Positions 49,285 to 57,935 of a stretch of 64,000 bases of DNA are shown here, piece after piece. The stretch comes from Jiangella rhizosphaerae (GTDB taxonomy: Bacteria; Actinomycetota; Actinomycetes; Jiangellales; Jiangellaceae): NCBI RefSeq assembly GCF_003579925.1, contig NZ_QUAL01000441.1, forward strand, positions 1-64,000. The letters are read 5' to 3'. The notes beneath the pieces were generated by a model that was not told where the DNA came from, did no database searches, and saw only the letters and a program-made list of their open reading frames with translations. Numbering within the stretch: the first letter of the stretch is position 1; each line of letters starts with the position of its first letter. The translations under genes were made by a program, and so were the position numbers.

Positions 49285-51243
49285 ATGATCACGCCAGACG
49301 GGCCGGTCAACGTCGATGCCTTGGCCGCCGCGCTTCCGGGTCTGGCCGGCGATCCCGCTCTCATCGAGGCGGCCGCTCAGCTCGCACATCTTCACGCTGA
49401 CCATGACCGCCAGGACGACTCGTACAGCGTTGCGGCTACCGCGCTCACGGACGCGCTCGTGGCTACGCCTAGTCCGGCCGTATTCGCGGACGCGGTCCGG
49501 GTCTTCCTGTCGTCGCCGGCGCTTCTTGAGGCCGCCGCCGCGCAGTTAGGCCTGAAGGTGCTCGAGCAGGCGACACCCCCGGCCGCAGATGCCAGCGGTC
49601 CTGAGATCCTCCGAGCCGCCGATGCCCTAGAAGTGGCAACACAACTACGTCTCGGCGGATGGGTGCTCCGATGGGACCTGTTCACGCTCCTGAGTTCGTA
49701 CGACGGCGCAGGACCGGAGCCGTACGCGCGAGCAGCACTACGCGTCGTGCAGGCGTGCTTCGAGCAGTGGCCGGAGGCCGTTGACCTGATCCCGGTCGCC
49801 CGACGCATAACCGGCCTCGACCCAGCCGAGACCTCAGCTGGCCGTGATGAGGGTGCCGTGGCACCATCGGATGCAGGCGTCGCGCTGGCGCGGATCTCGA
49901 TCCTGCAGTCTTTGCGGGCACGGGATCCGGCGAGCGCCGTCGGTCATCTGGACGACGCCACGACGTACCTCGGTGCGGTCCTCGAGCATGACGACCGGCC
50001 GGATGCGCGTGTGACCGCTGCGGTTAGCCAGCTTCTTCGTGGATTGATCGAGAACCAGAGCGTGGACTCGGCGGTGGTCGGCTCTCTGACCGAGAACGTC
50101 AGGGAGCTGCGGCACTTTCGCTTCGAACGCGGACACTGGGCAGCCGATGTCGCCGCGACCACATGGGCGAGCTGGGCGCGGTTGTCAAACCAACTAGCCC
50201 ACGCCCAGGAGCTGTTCGCGGAACCATCGTGGCTGCATGCCGTGGACGTCATCCACGACCTAGTGTGCCTGTACCAAGCGAGCTCGGCGTCCGCCGGATT
50301 CCGACGAGATGAGGACGGCCGCGCGGTGGAGGTGTTGGTCGGGCCAGTCATCGAGGACGGGTTCGCCGCTGAAGTGGCGCTCATGCATCAGCTCAAGCAG
50401 CGCGTCGCCGAGATGGAGGCTGCTCGGGATGACGGCACCGCGACTGAGGCAGAGCTGTCTGACCTTCCGGTCGCGATTCGCATCCGTGACGCGGCGCAGC
50501 GTCAGCTTAACGCGGGCGCACCCCTTTGCAGCCCAAAAGGATCGGCCGGTACCGAGGTACCGGCGGAGGAAACTGGCGGAGGCGGCCTGGGTCGGGTAGC
50601 GACAGCTGAGGAGCGGGTGTGGGCGGTCGCCACCCAGCGTCGAAGGCGTGAGGGCTTGGCGAGTGCTTCGAATGTCGTCAACACAACCCTGCAGCGCGTT
50701 TGGAGTGACCTCAGAGCCTCCGGCGACTACACCGGCTCTGACGACGTTGCCGAGGCTGTCGAGCTGGTGACCTCGGTGCTCATGTCCTTCTTGTGGGATC
50801 GCAACGCGGTCGGCCCGAGCGAGGCGCCGTACCTGTTCGCCGACGATGCGTCCGAGGAAGATCTCGCTCGCGACCTGCGGCAGTTCGTCCGGGCTCGCGG
50901 TTACCTGCACGGGGTGGATACTGAGATTCGGCACGTCGGCGGTGGGCGGGTCGATATCCGATTCGCGTTCCCGGGCTTCAACCTCTACGTCGAACTGAAG
51001 CAAGACGCCTCGTACATTCCAGTGCCCAACAAAGCCTCCTACCTGAACCAGGCCGCGACGTACCAGGTCGGTGAACCGCGGGTCGGGTTCTTGCTTGTCC
51101 TCAAGCACACGCCCAAGAAGTCGCCACCGGCGTTCATTGGCGACTCGGTCGAGGTGGTGGAGGTGACGGACGCGGCCGGGAAGCCACGGCACGTGGTGGC
51201 GTTTACGCTGTCGGGTTCGCGGACCGTGCCGTCCGACATGTGA
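49285..51243 (+). CDS. Large protein with C-terminal PD-(D/E)XK nuclease-like domain
   Basis: A 652-residue protein. Residues 1-500 are mostly helical with no recognised family. The last 150 contain GGGRVDIRFAFPGFNLYVELKQD, with Asp557, Glu570 and Lys572 in the D-x12-E-x-K arrangement of PD-(D/E)XK nucleases, then a QAATYQVGEPRVGFLLVLKH strand-helix-strand. It is probably the effector of the cassette, cutting DNA or RNA once the SMC-like ATPase is triggered. The gene is on the same strand, 214 bp after the ATPase. An alternative is a restriction-like enzyme acting alone. Confidence 0.7.
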   Translation: MITPDGPVNVDALAAALPGLAGDPALIEAAAQLAHLHADHDRQDDSYSVAATALTDALVATPSPAVFADAVRVFLSSPALLEAAAAQLGLKVLEQATPPAADASGPEILRAADALEVATQLRLGGWVLRWDLFTLLSSYDGAGPEPYARAALRVVQACFEQWPEAVDLIPVARRITGLDPAETSAGRDEGAVAPSDAGVALARISILQSLRARDPASAVGHLDDATTYLGAVLEHDDRPDARVTAAVSQLLRGLIENQSVDSAVVGSLTENVRELRHFRFERGHWAADVAATTWASWARLSNQLAHAQELFAEPSWLHAVDVIHDLVCLYQASSASAGFRRDEDGRAVEVLVGPVIEDGFAAEVALMHQLKQRVAEMEAARDDGTATEAELSDLPVAIRIRDAAQRQLNAGAPLCSPKGSAGTEVPAEETGGGGLGRVATAEERVWAVATQRRRREGLASASNVVNTTLQRVWSDLRASGDYTGSDDVAEAVELVTSVLMSFLWDRNAVGPSEAPYLFADDASEEDLARDLRQFVRARGYLHGVDTEIRHVGGGRVDIRFAFPGFNLYVELKQDASYIPVPNKASYLNQAATYQVGEPRVGFLLVLKHTPKKSPPAFIGDSVEVVEVTDAAGKPRHVVAFTLSGSRTVPSDM

Positions 51244-51337
51244 TGCAGCCGGTTGCGAGAGCATTGTTCGGGCACGATGGCGAGGCATGTTTCGCCCGGT
51301 CGGATACAGACCTGCATGCGGCTACGTCCCCACGATG

Positions 51338-51850
51338 TCAGAACAGCGGATCCTCGCTCTGTGCCGCACGAATCTTGTTGCACGCCAGGCGCACTGACTC
51401 CGGGACCTCGGATCGGAGCATTAGATATGCGTCACCGCTGGCTCCCAGCGTGCCCGAACCCTTCACCCGATAGTGGTCGCCGCACAGGTTGGCGCCGACG
51501 CGTCGCTCGCCAATCGTGATCCTTGCGTCGTAGCGGGCGGGAAGGTAGCAGAAGTCGCACTCGGGCAGGTCCGGCACGACAGCGACTGTGCCGAGGCGCG
51601 GATTGACCATGAGGTCTTCTTCACCAGCAAGGTCGTGGACGTGCGCGAGGTCGTGCAGCACATGCGCGCCCGGCGGTGGCACGAGGTTGCCGTCCCTGTC
51701 GGCCGCCGGCCAGGCCATGGCATGCAGATTCACATGGTCGTAGACCTGCGTGAATACATCCTCGAGGAGGTCATCGCCGCTGAGACCGGGCGCGGCCGCG
51801 ATCTGTTCGTCGGGCAGCCGGAGTAATGGGTCGGGTACGTCCGCGTCCAC
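51338..51850 (-). CDS. Hypothetical protein with Cys/His zinc-binding site
   Basis: A 170-residue protein. The C-terminal half has CDFCYLPARYDARI followed 17 residues later by LCGDHY, a C-x2-C...C-x2-H zinc-ribbon pattern, and then a Gly-rich GSGTLGASGDAYLML. The N-terminal half (ending HVLHDLAHVHDLA) is acidic. GTG 51850 is the first possible start, because a stop codon lies directly before it. It converges on the nuclease gene, so it may be separate cargo or an accessory of the cassette. No family is named. Confidence 0.55.
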   Translation of the reverse strand: MDADVPDPLLRLPDEQIAAAPGLSGDDLLEDVFTQVYDHVNLHAMAWPAADRDGNLVPPPGAHVLHDLAHVHDLAGEEDLMVNPRLGTVAVVPDLPECDFCYLPARYDARITIGERRVGANLCGDHYRVKGSGTLGASGDAYLMLRSEVPESVRLACNKIRAAQSEDPLF

Positions 51851-52060
51851 CTAGCTAGTAAGCCAGCCATGAGGACCAGTGTCTACGGTTGGCCGGTACA
51901 CATCAGCCCTCCCCGGTGATGGTCGACGGCAGTCCATATTCGTCGACATCGGCGACAACCGCCCGCTGACGCTGCTCGACGCCACAGCAGCCGGTCGTGC
52001 ACCATCGCCGCCGGAGATGCCTGCTGTCCTTATGCCCGGTGGATTCGAGATGTGGCTTAG

Positions 52061-52282
52061 TCAGTCCGTCAAGGCGATACCCAAGACGATTGCCAGCGCC
52101 AGCACGGAGAGGATTCCTGTTGCGCGCAGCCACCTCGCGCCGAGGTGGCCCAGACCGAGGCCGCGTGATCGGCCGGACGTGAGGGCGACGAAGAAGAAGG
52201 CCAGGACGCCGGCGCAGCCAAATGCGACGATACCCAGGCCGAGGGCACCGCCAACCGCTTCAGGATCACTGAGCGCATACAA
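52061..52282 (-). CDS. Small two-helix membrane protein
   Basis: A 73-residue frame with two hydrophobic helices (LGLGIVAFGCAGVLAFFFVAL and ILSVLALAIVLGIALTD) separated by a basic turn. The only start is TTG 52282, which overlaps the end of the DUF2637 gene by 17 bp. It is probably the second gene of that transcript. Small membrane proteins accompany DUF2637/Spd-type genes in actinobacterial conjugative elements, so a role in DNA spread is plausible but unproven. Confidence 0.5.
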   Translation of the reverse strand: MYALSDPEAVGGALGLGIVAFGCAGVLAFFFVALTSGRSRGLGLGHLGARWLRATGILSVLALAIVLGIALTD

Positions 52283-53240
52283 CTTCGTCTGTCCTCACGT
52301 GGTCAGGTCGTTGCTCCTGCGCATCCTCGCCCACCTGCGTGGCGCGGAGGGCGGCGAGTCGCCGCCGCCCCGTGGCTGGCGAGACGCTCAGGAATCGAGC
52401 GACATCGTTGCCGGTCACATTACGGCCAGCGGCCCGCTCGGCGGCGACCCACGCGCCGAGTTCGGGTTCAACGGCGGTCGGTCTCGGCGCCCTCATGCGC
52501 ACCCGTTCGTTCACATCCGAATCCACCTGGGCCGACGCGCTTGCCCCTCCGCGATCGGCCGCGGCCACTTCGCGATTCACGCTCGCCCGCGCACGGTGGT
52601 TGACAGCCGGTGCTGGTCTACCTGCTGAGTCCGCGCCAGCCGACCAGCTTGCTGGCGTCGGCGGCGGCGACAGCAGAACCACGAGAAGGTGGCTGGCGAG
52701 TAGCAAGGCTACGGCCGGCACCGCACTCACGATGCTGGCCACCGTGACGCTGACCGCTTCTCGATTGGCATGGCTGCTGGCGTGCAGTGCGTTGCCCGCC
52801 ACGCTGATTGCGGCGAAGACGATCAGGGTGGCCCATGGGTACCAGGTGACGCGCGGTCCGCGATCACGCAGCGCCACCGCCGCCGCGGTCGCCAGGAGGA
52901 TGAACCCGTCGACGATGAGCGGCCAGAGCCAGGCGATCGAGCGGTTGAGGCCAGCGACCGTGGCGAGCTCGCGCAGGGCGTCGAAGCTGAGCGTGAATGC
53001 ACCGATGGCGAGCGCCACCACCGTTGCGGCGATCATCGCGATCAGCCTTCTCGATGGCGGGGTTGCTCCGCGTCGGTGCATGCGTGCGCGCTGTGCTCGC
53101 TCACGCTTCTCGTGCTCCCCCGTGGTGGGTTGGGAACCACTGCCCGTGGCGCGCTCGCTTGGTTGAGCGCTCGGCCGGTCGCTGGTCGCATCGTCTGCGT
53201 GCACGGGGACCGTGCCTGCGCTCAGCGTTTCGATGCTCAT
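52266..53240 (-). CDS. DUF2637 membrane protein with C-terminal HTH (SpdB-like)
   Basis: A 324-residue protein. A polar N-terminus is followed by four helices with the DUF2637 signature: LIAMIAATVVALAIGAFTLSFDALRELATVAGL, WLWPLIVDGFILLATAAAVALRDRG, VTWYPWATLIVFAAISVAGNALHA and a fourth hydrophobic span. The C-terminal 50 residues (LGAWVAAERAAGRNVTGNDVARFLSVSPATGRRRLAALRA) look like a winged helix. Such proteins are found in conjugative plasmids and integrative elements of actinobacteria. The start follows GGAG. The shared 25-bp motif lies 52 bp upstream. Confidence 0.78.
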   Translation of the reverse strand: MSIETLSAGTVPVHADDATSDRPSAQPSERATGSGSQPTTGEHEKRERAQRARMHRRGATPPSRRLIAMIAATVVALAIGAFTLSFDALRELATVAGLNRSIAWLWPLIVDGFILLATAAAVALRDRGPRVTWYPWATLIVFAAISVAGNALHASSHANREAVSVTVASIVSAVPAVALLLASHLLVVLLSPPPTPASWSAGADSAGRPAPAVNHRARASVNREVAAADRGGASASAQVDSDVNERVRMRAPRPTAVEPELGAWVAAERAAGRNVTGNDVARFLSVSPATGRRRLAALRATQVGEDAQEQRPDHVRTDEVVCAQ

Positions 53241-53291
53241 TCGCCGCTCCACTCCGGATTCATGCCAGCGCTCAGTTGAGCGCCGCTCATC

Positions 53292-53316
53292 TCTTGGGTG
53301 GCCGGTGCCGCGCACA
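53292..53316 (-). promoter_or_regulatory. Shared upstream motif, copy 1 (DUF2637 gene)
   Basis: Degenerate copy of the 25-bp motif found upstream of ssb, the 60749 gene and the methyltransferase gene. The core TGCCGCGCACA is exact and GGGTGGC is kept. It lies 52 bp before the start. Confidence 0.5.
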
Positions 53317-53390
53317 TTCTGGGAGTGAGTCTCGGTCTTGACCGTGCGTGCGCACATGACGAAGGTCCGGAGGCCGCCGACGACCAGCCG

Positions 53391-53501
53391 GACGGCTCGG
53401 CGAGCCCGCAACGGCCGCTCCGCCCCTGCTGACGGCTCCGCGAGCCCGCAACGGCCGCTCCGCCCCTGCTGACGGCTCCGCGGGCCCGCAACGGCCGCTC
53501 C
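53391..53501. repeat. Tandem 40-bp repeats (2.8 copies)
   Basis: Units at 53391-53430 and 53431-53470 differ at one base, and a third partial unit runs 53471-53501. Each unit contains a GGCTC-n3-GAGCC mini-hairpin (GGGCC in the third unit) and an ACGGCCGC segment. They lie between the divergent DUF2637 and zinc-finger/relaxase genes, where an origin of transfer or replication iterons would be expected. The rest of 53241-53586 shows no gene. Confidence 0.75.
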
Positions 53502-53586
53502 AAACACGAAGGTGCCTTACACCTCTGGCATCCAGTCGCCGCAGCCGTTCGCAAGAAGCGTGACAGTGCGCGGCCGCGGCCACCCC

Positions 53587-54024
53587 ATGGGCATGAGGGA
53601 GATCCGACGAGGCCAGAAACGGTGCTGGAACTGTGGCGAGGGATACGAGCCGGAGTTCATTACGCAGCGTTGGTGCAGCGATGCCTGTCGCTATGCAGCA
53701 GCTCGTAGGCGTAACGGGAAGCGCCGGGAGGATCAGCGCGACGCCACGCTGCCGGCCGACCGATGGTGCGCGAGCTGCCTGACTTCATCGCTGGACGGGA
53801 AGCGCGCCGATGCGCGCTACTGCTCGGATCGGTGTCGAGCGCGGGCGTTCAGAGCCGCGCGGGCGGAGCGCGCGGGTGAGCGTGAGGCCGCTGGTGTTGA
53901 GCGGCTGGTGGTCTGCGCGATGTGCCCGACTCAGTTCCCTGCGCGGCGCTCGGATGCGCGGCACTGCTCTGATCGTTGCCGCAAGCGCGCGCAGCGTGCC
54001 CGCGCTGTTGGTGATCGCGCGTGA
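53587..54024 (+). CDS. Triple zinc-finger protein coupled to the relaxase
   Basis: A 145-residue basic protein with three similar Cys clusters: CWNCGEGYEP...RWCSDACR, CASCLTSSLDG...RYCSDRCRARAFR and CAMCPTQFPA...HCSDRCRKRAQR. Each gives C-x2-C...C-x3-C with a basic helix after it, so it probably binds DNA. ATG 53587 or 53593 could start the gene; neither has a clear ribosome site. The stop overlaps the relaxase GTG (GTGA). By position it could be a relaxosome accessory protein acting at the 40-bp repeats. Confidence 0.7.
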   Translation: MGMREIRRGQKRCWNCGEGYEPEFITQRWCSDACRYAAARRRNGKRREDQRDATLPADRWCASCLTSSLDGKRADARYCSDRCRARAFRAARAERAGEREAAGVERLVVCAMCPTQFPARRSDARHCSDRCRKRAQRARAVGDRA

Positions 54025-57000
54025 TCTCGATCAAGGAGTTGCACGCCGGCGACGGCTACCGCTATCTGCTCAGAGGAATCGTGGCCGACAGCGATCAGGT
54101 GCCGGGCGTGTCGGCGGTGACGGCGTACTACACCGAGGCCGGTAACCCACCCGGCCGATGGCTGGGTTCGGGGTTGGCGGGCCTCGACCGTGGTCGTGGC
54201 CTGGCGGCGGGGGCGCGGGTGGCTGAGGAGCAGATGGAACGGCTGTACCGTTCGGGCGCGGACCCGGTCACCGGCGATCAGCTCGGTCAGGCGTATCGGG
54301 TGCCGAAGTCGTCCGAGGAACGTGTCGCTGTCCGCGTGGGTGCGTTGCCGGCGGCGATGCCGGTGTCTGAGAGGGCCCGGATGGTGGAGCGGATCGAGGC
54401 GGAGGAGCGGTCACGGCGGGTTGGCCGCCCGGTGTCGGGTTTTGATGTGACGTTCTCGCCGCCGAAGTCGGTCAGTGTCATGTGGGCGCTGGCCGATCAT
54501 GGTGTGCGGGAGCAGATCTACGAGGCTCACCGGGCAGCTGTATCCGACGTGATCGCCACGATCGAGCGGGAGGTCGCCCGGACCCGGATCGGGACCAACG
54601 GTGTGGCGCAGGTGGAAACCGCCGGGGTGATCGCCGCCGCGTTCGATCACTGGGACTCCCGCGCCGGTGATCCGCAGCTGCACACCCATGTGGTGATCGC
54701 GAATCGGGTTCAGGGCCCGGACGGGAAGTGGCGGACGCTGGACTCGCGCGGGTCGCTGTTCCCCGCCACGGTTGCGATGTCCGAGCTGTACGACAACCTG
54801 CTCGCCGACCACGTCACGGCCCGGCTCGGGGTCGGCTGGCGGGTGCGGGGGCAGGCTGTGAAGTCGAAGAACACCGCTTGGGAACTCGAGGCGGTCTCGG
54901 ATGATCTGGTCGCAGCCTTCTCCACCCGTTCGTCGCAGATCGAACGCGAGGCCGACCGGCTTATCGCCGACTACCGCAAGCGGCACGGACGGTCGCCCAC
55001 TGACAAGGTCAAGCTGCGCCTGCGGCAGGTCGCGACCCTGGCCACGCGGCCAGTGAAGGAGATCCGCACGCTGAGCGAGATGGCCCAGGACTGGCAGGAA
55101 CGAGCTGCTGCGGTCGTGGGGCAGGACGCGCGCACCTGGATGCGGTCGGCGATCGGGAGGGCGACCACTCCCTCGCGGCGGCCACCGCTGTTGCGGGTCG
55201 ACGATTTGGCCGTGTCGCCGCCGCACGCTTTGCCTGACAGCGGTCGGCGGGGTGAGCCGCCGGAGTTGGAGAAGCTGGCTCGCGCTGCGTACATCGAGTT
55301 GGCGACCGAACGGACGACCTGGAAGACGTGGAATATCCGTGCGGCCGCGGCACGGGCAGCGATGCCACACCGGATGGTGACCGCGGACGAGCGGGAGAAG
55401 CTGATCGCCGCAGTGAGCGCGCGGGTCGCGGAAATGTCGGTTGAGCTGACCCCGTCGGTGACGGCGTTCACCCCGGCGGCGTTCACCCGCTCTGATGGGA
55501 CGTCGATGTTCGTCCGCACGCACGCCGGACTGTTCACCTCAGCGGAGGTCCTCGCTGCCGAAGAGCGCCTGCTGAGCGCCGGCCGGTCTACGGACGCCGC
55601 AACGGTCAGCAGCGCGACAGCGGAGCGGATCTTGGCGGCGCCCACGGCGGACGGGTACTTCCTAGCCGACGACCAGGCCGACGCCGTGCGCGACATCACG
55701 GCCAGCGGCCGCCGGGTCGACGTCCTGGTGGGTCCTGCAGGCGCCGGGAAGACCACCACCCTGACCGCGCTGCGTGCGGTGTGGGAGCTCGAGCATGGCG
55801 AGGGGTCGCTGGTCGGGTTGGCGCCGTCGGCGGCCGCAGCGGAGGTCCTTGCCGAATCGCTGGGCATCGCGACGGACAACACCGCGAAGTGGCTGCACGA
55901 GGCGGCCCGGATACCCGAGTCACGACGAGAGATCGCCCACCTGACCGAGGTGCTGCGGCTGCTCGACGCCGACGACCCGGCCTGGCGTGAGCAGCTGGCA
56001 CGCGCCGCCGACGTGACCGACCGGGCCGCCGAGTGGCCGGCGTTCGCCGCCGTCGACCAGGCCGCGACGTGGTCCGCCGACCGTGGCCGCGCCGTCGTCA
56101 TCAGGAGGCTGGAGAAGCTCCGCGCTGAGGAAGAGCGGTGGACCTTCCGGCCGGGACAGTTGGTGGTGGTCGACGAGGCGTCCCTGGCCGGAACCCTCGC
56201 CGTCGACGACCTCGTGACCCGTGCCGGCGCCGCGGGAGCCAAGGTCCTCCTGGTCGGCGACTGGGCACAGTTGGCGTCGGTGGACGCCGGAGGCGCGTTC
56301 GGCATGCTGGTCCGCGATCGCGGTGCGGGGCTCGCCCCGGAACTGACTGGGGTGCGCCGGTTCACGCACCGGTGGGAACGAGCCGCCAGCGTGCGGCTCC
56401 GCCTGGGTGACACGGCGGCGCTGGACGCCTATGACACCCACGGTCGCCTGGTCGGCGGCGCCGGCGAGAACATGCTCGACGCCGCCTACCGCGCGTGGCG
56501 AAGAGACGAGCAGGCAGGTCTCCAGTCGCTTCTCATCGCCGGCGACAACACGACCGTGACCGACCTCAACCGCCGCGCTCGCGCCGACCGGGTGGCGGCC
56601 GGTGAGGTCGCGGACCACGGCGTGAGCCTGCGCGATGGCACCCTTGCCGGGGTAGGGGATCGCATCATCACCCGCGAGAACCAGCGGCGTCTGGTCGCCG
56701 GAACGGGTTGGGTGAAGAACGGCGACACCTGGCACGTGCAGGCCGTTCACGGCGACGGGTCGCTGACCGTGCAGCGAACGAAAGGTAACGGCACAATCAC
56801 GCTGCCCGCCGCATACGTTGCCGACCACGTCGAACTGGCGTATGCGGTCACCGCGCACCGCGCCCAGGGCACGACCGTGGACACCGCACACGCCTTGGTG
56901 ACCGGGGCAGCGATGACGCGCGAGATCCTCTACGTCGCCATGACCCGCGCGCGTGAGGCCAACACCGCCTACGTGGTGACCGACGTCGACGAGGAAGAGC

Positions 57001-57857
57001 GGCATCTGCGCGACGCTGACGATCCCGCGCCGACCGCCCGCTCGGTGCTCACCACGGTGCTACGCCGCCACGGCGCGGCGCTCTCGGCAGCGGAGACCGC
57101 CCGTGCCGAGACCGAGAAGGCAATGTCGATCGGGCAGCTCGCAGCCGAGTACGACACGCTGCACCGAGCCGCCGTCACCGACCGGCAAGCTGCGCTGCTG
57201 CTGTCGTGCGGAGTGCAGCCAGCCGAGGTCGCCAATTCCGAGCATCTTGTCTCGCTAGCTGCGGCGGTGCATCGCGCTGACGCGCACGGGCTAAAGCCGG
57301 ACACCGTGCTGCCCAAGTTGGCGGCGGCCCAGCCGATTCCGGACGACGCGGACCCGGTGCGTGTGCTGGCCGCCCGGGTAGCGCGGTGGACCGACCATGC
57401 CATGGAAAGCGCGCCCAGCTTCGTGCGCCGGCAGCGCCGATTGATCGCCGGCCTCGTCCCGGCGGCCGATGGCCTCACCGATCCGGAGATGCAGCGGGCG
57501 CTAGCCGAGCGGGAGGCGCTGCTCGAACAGCGGGCCGCAGCGCTCGCCCGGCGCGCAATCAACGAGCGCGCGCCGTGGCTGCGCACACTCGGGCCGGAAC
57601 CGGCCGGCGAGGCGGAGCAGGCGCGGTGGCGCCGATGCGTTGAGATCGTCGCCGCTTACCGCGAACGTCACGACATCACCGATACCGCATCCCCACTCGG
57701 CGACCCCGGCCACAGCTGGACCCAGCGACACGACTACCGGCTGGCTGCCAACGCTATCCTCGCAGCCCAGCAGGCGGCCGGAGTGGTCAATGGGTCGACC
57801 GCACGACGCCAGGCTGCGCAGCACTCGCCCCAGCAGCACGCCGGGCAGGATTTCTGA
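54021..57857 (+). CDS. MobF-family relaxase-helicase (TrwC/TraI-like)
   Basis: A 1278-residue two-domain conjugation protein. The N-terminal relaxase has SAVTAYYTEAG (candidate nicking Tyr36/Tyr37), SGFDVTFSPPKSVSVMWALAD and the metal triad in HWDSRAGDPQLHTHVV (His210, His221, His223). The helicase domain has Walker A VGPAGAGKTTT (Lys577), a Walker B-like VVVDEASLAG and the late motif ELAYAVTAHRAQGTTVDTAHA. It nicks oriT and unwinds DNA for transfer. Start and coupling to the zinc-finger gene are fixed by a GTGA overlap. It ends at a terminator shared with the convergent primase gene. Confidence 0.92.
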   Translation: MISIKELHAGDGYRYLLRGIVADSDQVPGVSAVTAYYTEAGNPPGRWLGSGLAGLDRGRGLAAGARVAEEQMERLYRSGADPVTGDQLGQAYRVPKSSEERVAVRVGALPAAMPVSERARMVERIEAEERSRRVGRPVSGFDVTFSPPKSVSVMWALADHGVREQIYEAHRAAVSDVIATIEREVARTRIGTNGVAQVETAGVIAAAFDHWDSRAGDPQLHTHVVIANRVQGPDGKWRTLDSRGSLFPATVAMSELYDNLLADHVTARLGVGWRVRGQAVKSKNTAWELEAVSDDLVAAFSTRSSQIEREADRLIADYRKRHGRSPTDKVKLRLRQVATLATRPVKEIRTLSEMAQDWQERAAAVVGQDARTWMRSAIGRATTPSRRPPLLRVDDLAVSPPHALPDSGRRGEPPELEKLARAAYIELATERTTWKTWNIRAAAARAAMPHRMVTADEREKLIAAVSARVAEMSVELTPSVTAFTPAAFTRSDGTSMFVRTHAGLFTSAEVLAAEERLLSAGRSTDAATVSSATAERILAAPTADGYFLADDQADAVRDITASGRRVDVLVGPAGAGKTTTLTALRAVWELEHGEGSLVGLAPSAAAAEVLAESLGIATDNTAKWLHEAARIPESRREIAHLTEVLRLLDADDPAWREQLARAADVTDRAAEWPAFAAVDQAATWSADRGRAVVIRRLEKLRAEEERWTFRPGQLVVVDEASLAGTLAVDDLVTRAGAAGAKVLLVGDWAQLASVDAGGAFGMLVRDRGAGLAPELTGVRRFTHRWERAASVRLRLGDTAALDAYDTHGRLVGGAGENMLDAAYRAWRRDEQAGLQSLLIAGDNTTVTDLNRRARADRVAAGEVADHGVSLRDGTLAGVGDRIITRENQRRLVAGTGWVKNGDTWHVQAVHGDGSLTVQRTKGNGTITLPAAYVADHVELAYAVTAHRAQGTTVDTAHALVTGAAMTREILYVAMTRAREANTAYVVTDVDEEERHLRDADDPAPTARSVLTTVLRRHGAALSAAETARAETEKAMSIGQLAAEYDTLHRAAVTDRQAALLLSCGVQPAEVANSEHLVSLAAAVHRADAHGLKPDTVLPKLAAAQPIPDDADPVRVLAARVARWTDHAMESAPSFVRRQRRLIAGLVPAADGLTDPEMQRALAEREALLEQRAAALARRAINERAPWLRTLGPEPAGEAEQARWRRCVEIVAAYRERHDITDTASPLGDPGHSWTQRHDYRLAANAILAAQQAAGVVNGSTARRQAAQHSPQQHAGQDF

Positions 57858-57883
57858 ACCGCCGGGTGGGCCGGTCGTGCACA

Positions 57884-57930
57884 GACGTGGAAGGGCCGGC
57901 CGGAAAGATCCCCGGCCGGCCCTCCGCGTC
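57884..57930. terminator. Bidirectional terminator between relaxase and primase genes
   Basis: Arms at 57884-57903 and 57912-57930 pair over 19 bp with one bulge (core AGGGCCGGCCGG/CCGGCCGGCCCT) around an 8-nt loop. They lie between convergent genes. Confidence 0.75.
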
Positions 57931-57935
57931 TCAGT

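Noticed and set aside
51879-52628. Plus-strand frame of about 250 codons opposite the DUF2637 gene
   Set aside because: It overlaps a recognised membrane protein gene, has no ribosome site, and its translation has no family pattern.
53391-53501. Tandem repeats considered as a CRISPR array
   Set aside because: The units are contiguous 40-bp repeats without unique spacers, and no cas genes are present.
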